39,797 bases of DNA from Pseudomonadota bacterium (GTDB lineage: Bacteria; Pseudomonadota; Gammaproteobacteria; Xanthomonadales; Ahniellaceae). Below the pieces are notes generated by a model. That model saw only the letters and a list, made by a program, of their open reading frames with translations. It searched no databases and was not told the origin of the DNA. Position 1 is the stretch's first letter, and the number at the start of each line of letters is the position of its first letter. The translations under genes were made by a program, and so were the position numbers. Location: positions 1 to 39,797 of the forward strand of contig JAKJFE010000010.1 of NCBI GenBank assembly GCA_022705045.1, written 5' to 3'. Below are positions 1 to 8,744 of this stretch, one piece after another.

Positions 1-388
1 GCTCCAGGCGTTCGCGGTCGCTGCGGTCCAGCGAGCGCAGCACGGTGTCGGTGACGGTGTCGGGCAGGTCGTCGAAGAGGTCGGCGAGGTCGTCGATGTC
101 CAGCGATTCCGCAGCCGCGACGATTTCGTCGTGATCCATGTCGCTGAGCAGGCTCTCGCGCACTTCCTCGCCGACGTGGACCAGGACTTCGCCATCGTCT
201 TCGGCGTCGACCAGACCCCAGACCATCAGGCGCTTGGCCGGCGGGAGCGATTCGAGCAGGTTGCCGATTTCGGCCGGCGCCAGCGTGTTGACGAGCCGGC
301 GCACCGGGCCGAGACGGCCCGAATCCAGCGCCTGCGACAGCGTCTTCATCTGCCGCGCGGCCTTGTCGATTTGTGCGAGTTCGGCCAT
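1..388 (-). CDS. mgtE: Magnesium transporter MgtE, N-terminal part (runs off the window)
   Basis: Reading from the ATG at 388 on the minus strand gives 129 residues with no stop before the window edge. The sequence begins MAELAQIDKAARQMKTLSQA and continues with acidic helical repeats such as DIDDLADLFDDLPDTV, the pattern of the MgtE_N superhelical domain. In the MgtE family this cytosolic domain is followed by two CBS domains and a five-helix Mg2+ channel, and it closes the channel when intracellular Mg2+ is high. The CBS and membrane parts lie outside the window, so the full length cannot be checked. The gene is divergent from the histidine kinase that starts at 537, with about 150 bases of shared upstream DNA. 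I see no M-box-like leader there. Family assignment is good; intactness is unknown. Confidence 0.85.
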   Translation of the reverse strand, partial: MAELAQIDKAARQMKTLSQALDSGRLGPVRRLVNTLAPAEIGNLLESLPPAKRLMVWGLVDAEDDGEVLVHVGEEVRESLLSDMDHDEIVAAAESLDIDDLADLFDDLPDTVTDTVLRSLDRSDRERLE

Positions 389-506
389 GGCGCGCTCCGG
401 GCGGGGTTCGAAACCGCCTCGACATTGCTGAAAAAGTCCCGCGATTATCGCGGCTTGGGCAAAATATGTCTCGTTTTGGTTGAGATCGTGTCCGGACCGG
501 ATTGGC

Positions 507-525
507 GGCACTGTTACACAGTGCC
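507..525. promoter_or_regulatory. Perfect inverted repeat just upstream of the histidine kinase start
   Basis: GGCACTGT-TAC-ACAGTGCC is a perfect 8-bp inverted repeat with a 3-base centre, ending 11 bases before the ATG at 537. An outer ATTG (501-504) and CAAT (527-530) extend the dyad. It could be an operator or an RNA hairpin over the ribosome-binding region. A second small dyad, CCGCGAT-T-ATCGCGG, sits at 439-453 in the same divergent region. The function is not known. Confidence 0.45.
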
Positions 526-536
526 ACAATCGGCGG

Positions 537-2303
537 ATGCATCGGGACACGGCTTTGGTCGAGGACGGCAGCGCAGGCGTTGAACGCACGCGCGCGCTGG
601 AGCAGGCCGTGTTGCGCGAGTGCCTCGACACCATCGCGCGCGCCAATCAGCGTGGCGTCTGGCTGACCCTGATCCTGGCCCCGTTCGCGGCATGGCGGCT
701 GGCGATGCACGCGCCGCCCCGACAGTTCTGGTGGTGGGCGGCGGTGATGGCCGCGATCGCCCTGTTCCGCGCCGCCGTGGGTCGCTGGTACCTGCGCCAT
801 CCGCCCGACGCGAGTCGGCTGCAATCGTGGCAACCGCGCTTCATGCTGATTGCCGCGCTGGTCGGCCTGGGTTGGAGTGCGCTGGCCTGGCCACTGATCG
901 ACATGAGTGGCGAAGTGCGCCTGCTCGTGTTCTGCGTGCTGATGGCGATTGCCGCCATCGGACTGTTCAGCTACCACGCCATGGCCGAAGCGTTCGCCGC
1001 GTTTCTGCTGCCGATTGTCGGTTCGATGCTCTACGCCGTGATCGCCGGCGATGTCGCGATGGCCCAGGAGGTGGCGATCATGGTGCCGCTGTTCGGCACG
1101 ATCATGGTGGTCGGGTCGCGTCTCGTCAGCGCCAATGTCGCCGACGTGATCCGCGCGCGCTGGCGTGCCGACGAGTTGAGCCGCGCCGCGCGTGGCGCCA
1201 GCGAGGCCAAATCGCGATTCCTCGCCAGCATGAGCCACGAGATCCGCACGCCGATCAACGGCATGATGGGCATGGCGGAAATGCTGGCGAATGCGAATCT
1301 GCCGGCACCGCACGACCACTACGCGCGTTCGGTGCTCGGCGCCGGCGCCAGCCTGCTGGCAGTGGTCGACGACGTGCTGGATTTCGCCAAGATCCAGGCC
1401 AGCCAGCTCAGCCTGCGGGAAGCGCCGTGCGAGATCCGCAGCTGGCTCGACCGGGTCGTCCAGCCCTATGCGGCGCTGGCCGAGCGGCGTGGCCTGGAAT
1501 TCGTCGCGTCGGTCGATACCGACCTGCCGCAACGGCTGGTGCTGGATGAACACCGCCTCGCGCAGTCGCTCGGCAACCTGTTGTCGAATGCATTGAAGTT
1601 CACCGAGCACGGTCATCTCGCGGTGACGCTGGCGCGTCAGGACGCGACCCATTGGGCGTTGCGCGTCACCGACTCCGGCATCGGCATCGGTGCCGAAGAC
1701 CTGCGTCGCATCTTCGAACCGTTCACGCAGGTCGACGAGTCCTCGGGACGACGTTATGGCGGTACCGGGCTCGGGCTATCGATCGTGCGTCAGTTGACCG
1801 AATTGATGGGCGGCGATGTGCGCTGCGAGAGCCGGCCGCATTCGGGCAGCAGCTTCATCATCACCTTGCCTCTGGTCGCTGCGAGCGACGAGGTCGCCAG
1901 AAGCGACGCCGACGACCCAGTGGGCAACTTGCGTGGGCGCGTGCTGGTTGCCGAGGACAACGCGCTGAATCTCGAGATCACGCGCCTGTTCCTGGAGTCA
2001 ATGGGACTGTCGGTCGTCACTGCCGGCGACGGCACCGAGGCGATCATGCAGCAGCAGGCGACGCAGCCGGATCTGATCCTGATGGACTGCGAGATGCCCG
2101 GCATCGATGGGCTGGAAGCGACGCGCCGCATTCGTGCCGACGCCCGCTTCCGACGCGTGCCCATCGTCGCACTGACTGCGCACGCACTGCCGGAAGACCG
2201 ACAGGCCTGCCTCGACGCCGGCATGGACGACTACCTCTCCAAGCCCGTCGACCGCCTGCGTCTGTATCGCATGCTGCGGCAGTGGTTGCCGCAGGACGCC
2301 TAG
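537..2303 (+). CDS. Membrane-bound hybrid sensor histidine kinase with receiver domain
   Basis: The 588-residue protein has about six hydrophobic segments in residues 40-205, with no obvious periplasmic sensor domain. A HisKA domain follows (FLASMSHEIRTPING, phospho-accepting His near 234), then a HATPase_c domain with N box (LLSNALKFTEHG, near 350), G1 box (VTDSGIGIG) and G2 box (GGTGLGLSIV). A C-terminal receiver carries the acidic pair AEDN, the phospho-acceptor Asp near 517 (LILMDCEMPG) and the conserved LSKPV lysine. All residues needed for autophosphorylation and phosphotransfer are present. There is no HPt domain and no response regulator beside it, so it probably signals through an HPt or regulator encoded elsewhere. 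The ATG at 537 is preferred; an in-frame TTG at 480 would place the inverted repeat at 507-525 inside the coding region. The 3' end overlaps the convergent nuclease gene by a few bases. The stimulus cannot be told from the sequence. Confidence 0.9.
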   Translation: MHRDTALVEDGSAGVERTRALEQAVLRECLDTIARANQRGVWLTLILAPFAAWRLAMHAPPRQFWWWAAVMAAIALFRAAVGRWYLRHPPDASRLQSWQPRFMLIAALVGLGWSALAWPLIDMSGEVRLLVFCVLMAIAAIGLFSYHAMAEAFAAFLLPIVGSMLYAVIAGDVAMAQEVAIMVPLFGTIMVVGSRLVSANVADVIRARWRADELSRAARGASEAKSRFLASMSHEIRTPINGMMGMAEMLANANLPAPHDHYARSVLGAGASLLAVVDDVLDFAKIQASQLSLREAPCEIRSWLDRVVQPYAALAERRGLEFVASVDTDLPQRLVLDEHRLAQSLGNLLSNALKFTEHGHLAVTLARQDATHWALRVTDSGIGIGAEDLRRIFEPFTQVDESSGRRYGGTGLGLSIVRQLTELMGGDVRCESRPHSGSSFIITLPLVAASDEVARSDADDPVGNLRGRVLVAEDNALNLEITRLFLESMGLSVVTAGDGTEAIMQQQATQPDLILMDCEMPGIDGLEATRRIRADARFRRVPIVALTAHALPEDRQACLDAGMDDYLSKPVDRLRLYRMLRQWLPQDA

Positions 2304-3688
2304 AACACGACAGACTCGCCCGGACGCGCCAGGTTCACGCTGGCGCCGAAATCGCTGCGCAATTTTTTCGCGAACACTTCGCGGGCCTTGTCTTCGCCGT
2401 GCACCAGCCATACCGGCGGACGGTTCCTGATGGCGCCATACCATTCGGCGAGGCCGGCCTGGTCGGCGTGTGCGGACAGGCCGCCGACCGTGTGCATGGT
2501 CGCGTTGACCTTGATCTGCTCGCCGAAGATCTTCACGAACTTCGCGCCGTCGACGAGCTCTCGCCCGAGCGTGCCCGCGGCCTGGTAACCCGCGAAGACC
2601 ACGTGGGTCGTGTTGCGCCAGAGCTGGTGCTTGAGGTGGTGGCGGATGCGGCCGCCGTTGCACATGCCGGAACCGGCGATGATGATCAGGCCGTTGCCGA
2701 CACGGTTCAGTGCCATCGATTCCTGCAGGTTCGCGACCAGTTGCAGGTTCGGCAATCGGAACGGATGCACGCGGCCTTTCCAGACGCGTTTCGCTTCGTC
2801 ATCGAACAGTTCCTGATGATCGTCGTAGACCTTCACGACCTTGGTCGCCATCGGGCTGTCGAGCACGATGCGGAAGCGGTCCAGTCCCCATTCGTCGAAA
2901 TGCCGCGCGAACTGGTACAGGATTTCCTGGGTGCGCCCGACCGCGAAGGCGGGGATCAGGATGTTGCCGCCGCTGTCTCCGACATCGCGGAAGATTTCGC
3001 CGAGCTCGACCAGCGTGTCGTCGCGCGAGCGGTGGAGGCGGTCGCCATACGTGCTTTCGAGCATGACCAGATCCGCGTCCTCCACCGTGCTCGGATCGCG
3101 CAGGATCGGCGTGCCCTTGGGGCCGATGTCGCCCGAGAACACCAGCTTGCGCGTGCCATCGTCCTCGTCGGCCCAGAGTTCGACGATGGCCGCGCCGATG
3201 ATGTGGCCGGCATCGCGCAGTCGGAAGCGCAAGCCCGGGAACAATTCGATCGTCTTGTCGTAATCGACGGCCTTCAGCTGACGCAGCACGTCCTCGACAT
3301 CGCCTTCGTCGTACAACGGCTCCAGCGCTTTCAGTCCGCGCCGGGCGCGACGGCGGTTCTCGTATTCGACATCGGCTTCGGCCAGGCGCGCCGAGTCCTC
3401 GAGCATGATTTTGCTGAGGTCCTTGGTCGCGCGTTGCGTGTAGATCGGGCCGCGATAGCCGCGCTTGCGCAGCAGCGGCAGACGCCCGACGTGGTCGATG
3501 TGCGCGTGCGACAGGATCATCGCGTCGAGCTGGTTCAGGTCGAAGCCGAACTTGGCGGCGTTGCGTTTGTCCTCGTCGCGACCGGACTGGATCATGCCGC
3601 AGTCGAGCAGGATGCGTTTGCCCGCAGCCTCGACCAGATGGCAGGACCCGGTGACTTCGCCCGCCGCGCCAAAAAAGGTCAGCTTCAT
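2300..3688 (-). CDS. Metallo-beta-lactamase fold RNA-processing enzyme of the beta-CASP type
   Basis: From the ATG at 3688 (MKLTFFGAAGEVTGSCHLVE) the protein has 462 residues. The metallo-beta-lactamase motifs are present in order: the metal-binding HAHIDH at 61-66, a central GDIGPKG segment carrying the bridging Asp, then the beta-CASP segment (ESTYGDRLH, PAFAVGRTQEILY) and the late motifs GYQAAGTLGREL and SAHADQ with a final VHGE. This matches bacterial CPSF73-like/YSH1-type exonucleases and endonucleases, which use two zinc ions to cut RNA. The length is normal for the family. The exact substrate is unknown. The reading frame is open well upstream of 3688, but that stretch does not resemble the family, so this start is chosen. 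It is convergent with the histidine kinase and divergent from the M13 peptidase. Confidence 0.9.
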   Translation of the reverse strand: MKLTFFGAAGEVTGSCHLVEAAGKRILLDCGMIQSGRDEDKRNAAKFGFDLNQLDAMILSHAHIDHVGRLPLLRKRGYRGPIYTQRATKDLSKIMLEDSARLAEADVEYENRRRARRGLKALEPLYDEGDVEDVLRQLKAVDYDKTIELFPGLRFRLRDAGHIIGAAIVELWADEDDGTRKLVFSGDIGPKGTPILRDPSTVEDADLVMLESTYGDRLHRSRDDTLVELGEIFRDVGDSGGNILIPAFAVGRTQEILYQFARHFDEWGLDRFRIVLDSPMATKVVKVYDDHQELFDDEAKRVWKGRVHPFRLPNLQLVANLQESMALNRVGNGLIIIAGSGMCNGGRIRHHLKHQLWRNTTHVVFAGYQAAGTLGRELVDGAKFVKIFGEQIKVNATMHTVGGLSAHADQAGLAEWYGAIRNRPPVWLVHGEDKAREVFAKKLRSDFGASVNLARPGESVVF

Positions 3689-3750
3689 GCCGTGCTCCTT
3701 CACATGGGTTGAACCGTGCTCCGCATGCAGTGTCGCGTGACCGCTGTCAC

Positions 3751-3778
3751 TTGGCAACGCAGGCGCAATCGCTAACGT
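3751..3778 (+). promoter_or_regulatory. Likely sigma70-type promoter of the M13 peptidase gene
   Basis: TTGGCA at 3751-3756 and TAACGT at 3773-3778 are separated by 16 bases and lie about 25 bases before the ATG at 3804. This also argues for the 3804 start over the upstream in-frame GTG at 3777, which overlaps the -10 box. Assigned by eye. Confidence 0.4.
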
Positions 3779-3803
3779 GGCAGCCCCGCTACGAGGAACA
3801 CCC

Positions 3804-5831
3804 ATGATGCCGCACTTCCGTCCGCTGGCCGCCGCTGTCGCGCTGGCGCTGTCCTTCACTGTCCATGCCGCAGCGAACGAGCGTGGCATCGACAAGAACA
3901 ACTTCGACACCTCGGTCGCGGCCTGCACCGACTTCTACCAGCACGCCAACGGCGGCTGGGAAAAGCACAATCCGATCCCGGCGGCGTATTCGTCCTGGGG
4001 CATGATGAACGAGTTGTCGGAACGCAACCTCGCCGTGCTGCACACCATTCTCGACGATGCCGCGAAAGCCAAGGCCAAGCCCGGTTCGACGCAGCAGAAG
4101 ATCGGCGATTTCTATGCCTCGGCGATGGACGAGGCGGGCATCGAGCAAGCCGGCATCGTGCCGCTCAAGGCCGATCTCGCCGAGATCGCCGCACTCAAGG
4201 ACCGCAAGGACCTGCTGGCACTGATCAATCGCTGGCACGCGAACGGGCTGAGCGTGCTGTTCGGTTTCGGCAAGGAAGCGGACCTGAAGAATTCGGCGAT
4301 GAATATCGCCTACGCGACCCAGGGCGGACTCGGTCTGCCGGATCGCGACTACTACACCAAGGACGATGCCGACTCGAAAGCCTTGCGCGACAAGTACGTT
4401 GCCCACGTCGAGCGCATGCTGACGATGATCGGCACCGAAGCGAAGCAGGCCAAGGCCGATGCGGCCGCGATCATGGCGCTGGAAACGCGCCTCGCCAATG
4501 CGTCGCTGACCCAGCTCGACCTTCGTGATCCGAACAAGAGCTACAACGTCGTCGCACTCGATGCCGCCGCCAAGGCGACACCGAATTTCGACTGGAACGC
4601 GCTGCTCGCCGCCATCGGCCGCAAGGACATCACCACCTTCTCGCTGTCGCATCCGGCCTTCTTCGCCGAGATGGACAAGGCGTTGGCTGATACACCGGTC
4701 GCCACCTGGCAGGCGTATCTGCGCTGGCACCTGATCGACACCGCCGCGCCGTACCTGTCGAAGTCCTTCGTCGATGCCGATTTCGACTTTTCGGGTCGTA
4801 CGCTGCGTGGTGCCAAGGAACTTCGTCCGCGCTGGAAGCGCGCCGTCGATGCGGTCAACGGCAATCTCGGTGAAGCGCTCGGTGAGCTGTTCGTCGTCAA
4901 GACCTTCCCGCCGGAAGCCAAGGCCGAGATGCAGACCCTGGTGCAGAACCTGCTGAAAGCACTGAAGCATCGCCTGCAGAACCTGGACTGGATGAGCGAA
5001 GCGACCAAGCAGGAAGCGATGGCCAAGTTCGCCACCTTCACGCCCAAGATCGGTTATCCGGACCAGTGGCGCGACTATTCCAAACTGGAGATCAAGAAGC
5101 AGCACTACTGGCACAACGTGCGCGCCGGCATCACCTTCGAGACGAAGCGCCAGTTCGCGCAGATCGGCCAGCCGGTCGACAAGGCCGAGTGGGGCATGCT
5201 GCCGCAGACGGTGAATGCGTATTACAACCCGCTCGCCAACGAGATCGTGTTCCCGGCCGCGATCCTGCAGCCGCCGTACTTCGACCTGAAGGCCGATGCG
5301 GCGCTGAACTACGGTGCGATCGGCGGCGTCATCGGCCACGAGATCATGCACGGCTTCGACGATCAGGGCAGCCAGTTTGATGCCAAAGGCAACCTGCGCA
5401 TGTGGTGGACCGACGAGGACCGCGCCAAATTCAACGAGCGCACGGCGAAGCTGGTGAAGCAGTTCGATGGTTTCGTCGCGATCGACGACCTGCATGTCAA
5501 CGGCCAGCTGACGCTCGGCGAAAACATCGGCGACCTCGGCGGCCTGCTGATCGCCTATGACGCCTGGCGCGCCGCGACCGAGAACCAGCGCCTGATGCCG
5601 ATCGACGGCCTCACGCCGGACCAGCGTTTCTTCCACGGCTGGGCCCAGGGTTGGCGCCGCCAGCACACCGAACAGGACCTCAAGCTGCGTCTGAACACCG
5701 ACGTGCACGCGCCGGCCAAGTTCCGCGTGCTTGGTCCGTACGCGAACATCGATGCGTTCGCGACGGCGTTCGAGTGCAAGCCCGGCGACAAGATGGTTGC
5801 GCGGCCGGACGAGAAGGTCGTGATCTGGTAA
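3804..5831 (+). CDS. Exported M13-family zinc metallopeptidase (neprilysin/PepO-like)
   Basis: The 675-residue protein starts with a signal peptide (MMPHFRPLAAAVALALSFTV, cut after HAAA). An N-terminal M13 domain follows (ACTDFYQHANGGWEKHNPIP) and then the catalytic M13 domain. The zinc site is visible: GHEIMHGFDDQG with His 512, Glu 513 and His 516, plus the third ligand Glu 573 in GENIGDLGG. NAYYNPLANEIVFPA is the substrate-binding NAxY-type segment. Length and domain order are normal for bacterial M13 oligopeptidases, which cut short peptides in the periplasm or outside the cell. The ATG at 3804 is preceded by GAGGA at a good distance. The gene has its own promoter and a strong terminator, so it is probably monocistronic. 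Confidence 0.94.
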   Translation: MMPHFRPLAAAVALALSFTVHAAANERGIDKNNFDTSVAACTDFYQHANGGWEKHNPIPAAYSSWGMMNELSERNLAVLHTILDDAAKAKAKPGSTQQKIGDFYASAMDEAGIEQAGIVPLKADLAEIAALKDRKDLLALINRWHANGLSVLFGFGKEADLKNSAMNIAYATQGGLGLPDRDYYTKDDADSKALRDKYVAHVERMLTMIGTEAKQAKADAAAIMALETRLANASLTQLDLRDPNKSYNVVALDAAAKATPNFDWNALLAAIGRKDITTFSLSHPAFFAEMDKALADTPVATWQAYLRWHLIDTAAPYLSKSFVDADFDFSGRTLRGAKELRPRWKRAVDAVNGNLGEALGELFVVKTFPPEAKAEMQTLVQNLLKALKHRLQNLDWMSEATKQEAMAKFATFTPKIGYPDQWRDYSKLEIKKQHYWHNVRAGITFETKRQFAQIGQPVDKAEWGMLPQTVNAYYNPLANEIVFPAAILQPPYFDLKADAALNYGAIGGVIGHEIMHGFDDQGSQFDAKGNLRMWWTDEDRAKFNERTAKLVKQFDGFVAIDDLHVNGQLTLGENIGDLGGLLIAYDAWRAATENQRLMPIDGLTPDQRFFHGWAQGWRRQHTEQDLKLRLNTDVHAPAKFRVLGPYANIDAFATAFECKPGDKMVARPDEKVVIW

Positions 5832-5856
5832 TCGATCGCTTCAAGTGAATGGAACG

Positions 5857-5880
5857 ACGGCGCCTGCGGGCGCCGTTTTT
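5857..5880 (+). terminator. Rho-independent terminator after the M13 peptidase gene
   Basis: ACGGCGCC (5857-5864), loop TGCG, GGCGCCGT (5869-5876), followed by a T run to 5880. It lies 25 bases after the peptidase stop and directly before the stop of the convergent AEC gene. No T run is seen in the other direction, so it serves mainly the plus-strand gene. Confidence 0.85.
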
Positions 5881-6786
5881 CTATCGCAGCATCGCCGCCC
5901 ACAGCGGCAAGGTGACGAGCGACAGCACCGTGCCGTAGCCGACCAGTGCGGCAGCGAGCGATGGGGCGAGGCGGTGCGAGATCGCGAGTGCGCCGGCGGT
6001 GATCATCGGCGGCATCGCGGTTTCGAGAACGCTGACCGCAGCGCTGGTCGTGCTGTCATGGCGTAGCGCCATGAGTGCGAACACGGCCGCGGGCAACAGC
6101 GCGAGTTTGAGCGCGAGGCCGAGGCCGAGTGGCGCGATTTCGTCGCGAGGCAGGCGCAGTTTCAGGCTCAGGCCGACGGCGAGCACGGCAATCGGCAGCA
6201 AGGTGTCCGACAGTTTCGCGAGTGCGTTCGTGATCAGTGCCGGCGGTTCGGCCGGCATCAGCGTCAGGGCCAGCACCAGTGCGAGGAAGGGCGGAAAGCG
6301 CAGCACCTTGCGCAGCATCATCATCGGGGTGGGGCGTGCATCGCCGCCGTAGCGCGCGAGGATCCACAGCCCCCAGGTGGTCAGGATCAGGAACGACCCG
6401 AACTGGTCGTAGATGACGGCGTAGGGCAGGGCGTCGCGGCCGAGCAGGGCTTCGGTCAACGGGTAGCCCAGGAAGGAGGTGTTGCCGAGTGGCACACACA
6501 GCAGCAGCACGGCACGTTCTTCGTCGCGCAGTTTCAGCATGCGCGCCAGCGGCACGATCAGCGCGACGCTGAGCGCGAGCACCAGCCACGGCACCAGTGC
6601 GACGACGGCGATGTCGGCACTGAACTGCAGTTTCGGCACGAAGCGCAATACCGCCGCCGGCAGGCAGAGGTAGAGCGCGAACAGGTTCAGGACTTCGGCA
6701 GTGTTGTCCGGGAACAGCCGCAGGCGGGCGCAGCCGTAACCGAGCGCCAGCATCAGCAGGACGAACAACAGGGCGTCGAGGCTCAT
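5881..6786 (-). CDS. AEC-family transporter (auxin efflux carrier type)
   Basis: This 301-residue protein is almost entirely hydrophobic, with about ten membrane segments. It has the AEC/bile-acid-transporter-like inverted-repeat layout, including LNLFALYLCLPAAVLRF near the start, CVPLGNTSFLGYPL in the middle and ALVGYGTVLSLVTLPLW at the end. Family members move organic acids such as malate or malonate, or related small anions. The substrate cannot be read from the sequence. The gene follows the phosphate transporter gene by 40 bases on the same strand and may be co-transcribed with it, although a functional link is not obvious. Confidence 0.88.
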   Translation of the reverse strand: MSLDALLFVLLMLALGYGCARLRLFPDNTAEVLNLFALYLCLPAAVLRFVPKLQFSADIAVVALVPWLVLALSVALIVPLARMLKLRDEERAVLLLCVPLGNTSFLGYPLTEALLGRDALPYAVIYDQFGSFLILTTWGLWILARYGGDARPTPMMMLRKVLRFPPFLALVLALTLMPAEPPALITNALAKLSDTLLPIAVLAVGLSLKLRLPRDEIAPLGLGLALKLALLPAAVFALMALRHDSTTSAAVSVLETAMPPMITAGALAISHRLAPSLAAALVGYGTVLSLVTLPLWAAMLR

Positions 6787-6826
6787 GCGCTTCGACGCCC
6801 TGGAGTGATGCTGGTCGCGCGTGCGA

Positions 6827-7957
6827 TCAGCCGATCCAGCCCATTGAGCGGCCGGCCATGACCAGGCCCCAGGCGAGACCGCCGGCGGCCGGAATGGTCA
6901 GGATCCAGGCCCAGATGATGCGTTCGATGATCGTCCACTTCACCGCCTTCGGATTCTTCGCGAAGCCGACGCCCATGATCGCCGTCGAGATGCTGTGCGT
7001 GGTCGACACCGGCATGCCGAAGTGTGCGGCCACGGTGAGGATCGTCGCCGAACTGGTCTCCGCCGCGAAGCCGTCGATCGGATGCAGCTTGACCATCTTG
7101 TGGCCCAGCGTCTTGATGATGCGCCAGCCGCCCGCGGCGGTGCCCATCGCCATCACGATGGCGCAGGTGAACACGATCCAGGTGTCGATGTCGCCTTCCT
7201 TGCCGTTCGGATGCAGGAACGACAGCCACGACGGCAGGCCGTTCAGCGTGCCCGCGGCTTCGGCGCCGAAGATCGCCAGCGCGATGATGCCCATGGTCTT
7301 CTGCGCGTCGTTGGTGCCGTGCGCGAAGCCCATGTAGGCGGCCGAGGCGATCTGCGCCTTGCCGAAGAAGGCGTTGACCCAGCGCGGTCGCGAAATGCGC
7401 GCCAGCCAGCCGCCGGCACCATTCATCGTGCTGATGATGGCCATGAATCCGCCGATCATCACGACCCCGAGCGTGAAGCCGGCGATCGGCGAGGACACCA
7501 TCGGCAACACGACCTTCCACAGGATGCCCTTGTTCTGGGTCCAGTCGCCGGCCGTTTGCGACCAGATCAGCGCGTCGAAATTGCCGTGTGCGGCGGCGAT
7601 GGCGGCACCGCACAATCCGCCGACCAGCGCGTGGCTGGACGAGGACGGCAGGCCGAGCCACCACGTGATCAGGTTCCAGATGATGCCGCCGGTGAGCGCG
7701 CAGATCAGGATTTCCGAGGTGATGGCGACGACATTGGTGTCGACCAGGCCGGACGAGATCGTTTTCGCGACCGCAGTGCCGGCGAGTGCGCCGAGCAGGT
7801 TCATGCCGGCCGCCAGCACGACCGCCTGGCGCGGGGTCAGCACCTTGGTCGCGACGACGGTCGCGATCGAGTTCGCGGTGTCGTGGAAACCGTTGATGTA
7901 TTCGAAGATCAGTGCGACCGCGATGACGGCCAGCAAGATCACAAGGGCAGTCGTCAC
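6827..7957 (-). CDS. pit: PiT-family low-affinity inorganic phosphate transporter
   Basis: The 376-residue membrane protein carries both copies of the PHO4/PiT signature: GFHDTANSIATVVATK near residue 23 and GFAHGTNDAQKTMG in the second half. It also has the serine-rich GLPSSSSHALVGG and the matching VSTTHSISTAIMGVG in the other repeat. PiT proteins import metal-phosphate with protons or sodium across the inner membrane. The DUF47 gene ends 8 bases upstream, the classic pairing of an accessory protein with its Pit partner, so they form one operon. A Pho-box-like site upstream of the DUF47 gene suggests phosphate control. Confidence 0.93.
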   Translation of the reverse strand: MTTALVILLAVIAVALIFEYINGFHDTANSIATVVATKVLTPRQAVVLAAGMNLLGALAGTAVAKTISSGLVDTNVVAITSEILICALTGGIIWNLITWWLGLPSSSSHALVGGLCGAAIAAAHGNFDALIWSQTAGDWTQNKGILWKVVLPMVSSPIAGFTLGVVMIGGFMAIISTMNGAGGWLARISRPRWVNAFFGKAQIASAAYMGFAHGTNDAQKTMGIIALAIFGAEAAGTLNGLPSWLSFLHPNGKEGDIDTWIVFTCAIVMAMGTAAGGWRIIKTLGHKMVKLHPIDGFAAETSSATILTVAAHFGMPVSTTHSISTAIMGVGFAKNPKAVKWTIIERIIWAWILTIPAAGGLAWGLVMAGRSMGWIG

Positions 7958-7965
7958 GTGCGACC

Positions 7966-8595
7966 TCAGCTGTTCTTGAGGACGATGTGGTAGACGACGT
8001 TGCCGGCGTCACGGCAGCGGTCGATGGCCTTCTCGATGATCTCGAACAGGTCCTTGCGGATCAGGTAGCGCACCGGATCGGCTTCGTCCTTGTACAGCTC
8101 GCGATACAGGTCGAGGATCAGACGGTCGGCTTCGGATTCGATCGCCTGCAGCTCGTCGTACATGGCCTTGTAGGTCTCGATGGCCATGCCGCGACGCAGT
8201 TCGCGGACCATGCGCACGACTACGCCGGCCGCCTTTTCGAGCATCGCCGCGCGCGGCGCGAAGTCGACCTGGCCGACGCGGTCGGTGGTCAGGGCGTAAC
8301 GCTCGGCGAACTTCTCGACCGCCTTCGGAATCTTGTACAGCGCGGCGCCGAGCGCCTCGATGTCTTCGCGCTCGATCGCGGTGACGAAGGTGTTGACCAG
8401 TTCATGGCTGATCTGCGCCGCCAGTTCCTTCTCGCGATTGCGGGTGCGGGTGAATTCTTCCAGCGATCCGCTCTTGCCCTGGTGGCCGAGCAGGGCGGTC
8501 AGGGCCTTGGTCGACTCGTGCGCGGCTTCCGCGGATTGTTCCAGCAGGCTGAAGAAGCGGTCGCCTTTTCCGAAGATGGTCTGCAGTGAAAACAT
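7966..8595 (-). CDS. DUF47 / PhoU-like Pit accessory protein
   Basis: The 209-residue, largely helical protein begins MFSLQTIFGKGDRFFSLLEQ, the usual opening of the DUF47 (YkaA, TIGR00153) family. This family is structurally related to PhoU and is built of two three-helix bundles that bind metals through acidic clusters. Here the clusters include YDELQAIESEADRLILDLYRE. Family members are almost always encoded next to a PiT transporter, as here, and are thought to modulate its activity. It is the first gene of the pit operon. The length is normal. Confidence 0.9.
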   Translation of the reverse strand: MFSLQTIFGKGDRFFSLLEQSAEAAHESTKALTALLGHQGKSGSLEEFTRTRNREKELAAQISHELVNTFVTAIEREDIEALGAALYKIPKAVEKFAERYALTTDRVGQVDFAPRAAMLEKAAGVVVRMVRELRRGMAIETYKAMYDELQAIESEADRLILDLYRELYKDEADPVRYLIRKDLFEIIEKAIDRCRDAGNVVYHIVLKNS

Positions 8596-8657
8596 GGTCT
8601 GGACTCGTGTCGTTGTATGGAAATCGGGGGCGCCGCATCGGGTGCCGAGCGGGCATA

Positions 8658-8679
8658 GGTTATGACCGATAGGTTACAG
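8658..8679 (-). promoter_or_regulatory. Pho-box-like direct repeat upstream of the DUF47-pit operon
   Basis: Read on the minus strand, this 22-base site splits into two 11-base units, CTGTAACCTAT and CGGTCATAACC. The second unit begins with six of seven bases of the PhoB half-site CTGTCAT; the first matches CTGT and is weaker after that. It lies about 63 bases before the DUF47 start. The site is inferred by eye; the phosphate link of the operon supports it. Confidence 0.45.
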
Positions 8680-8744
8680 TCTGGTGACCGCGGCCGGTTC
8701 GGCCGGCCACAACCTGTCACGTCGCGCCGTTACGCTGTCGCCAC

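Noticed and set aside
389..536. A magnesium-sensing leader (M-box) before mgtE
   Set aside because: The 148-base gap is short and I could not find the conserved M-box helices; only a small CCGCGAT dyad is present.
131..583. Plus-strand frame through the mgtE start region
   Set aside because: It is antisense to the MgtE N-terminal domain and crosses the divergent promoter region; no similarity to any family.
1652..3712. A 686-codon plus-strand frame running from the kinase gene through the beta-CASP gene
   Set aside because: It joins an out-of-frame part of the kinase to the antisense of the nuclease gene, so it cannot be one protein.
3789..5708. A 639-codon minus-strand frame opposite the M13 peptidase
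   Set aside because: The plus-strand peptidase has a signal peptide and a complete zinc site; the antisense frame has neither domain nor ribosome site.
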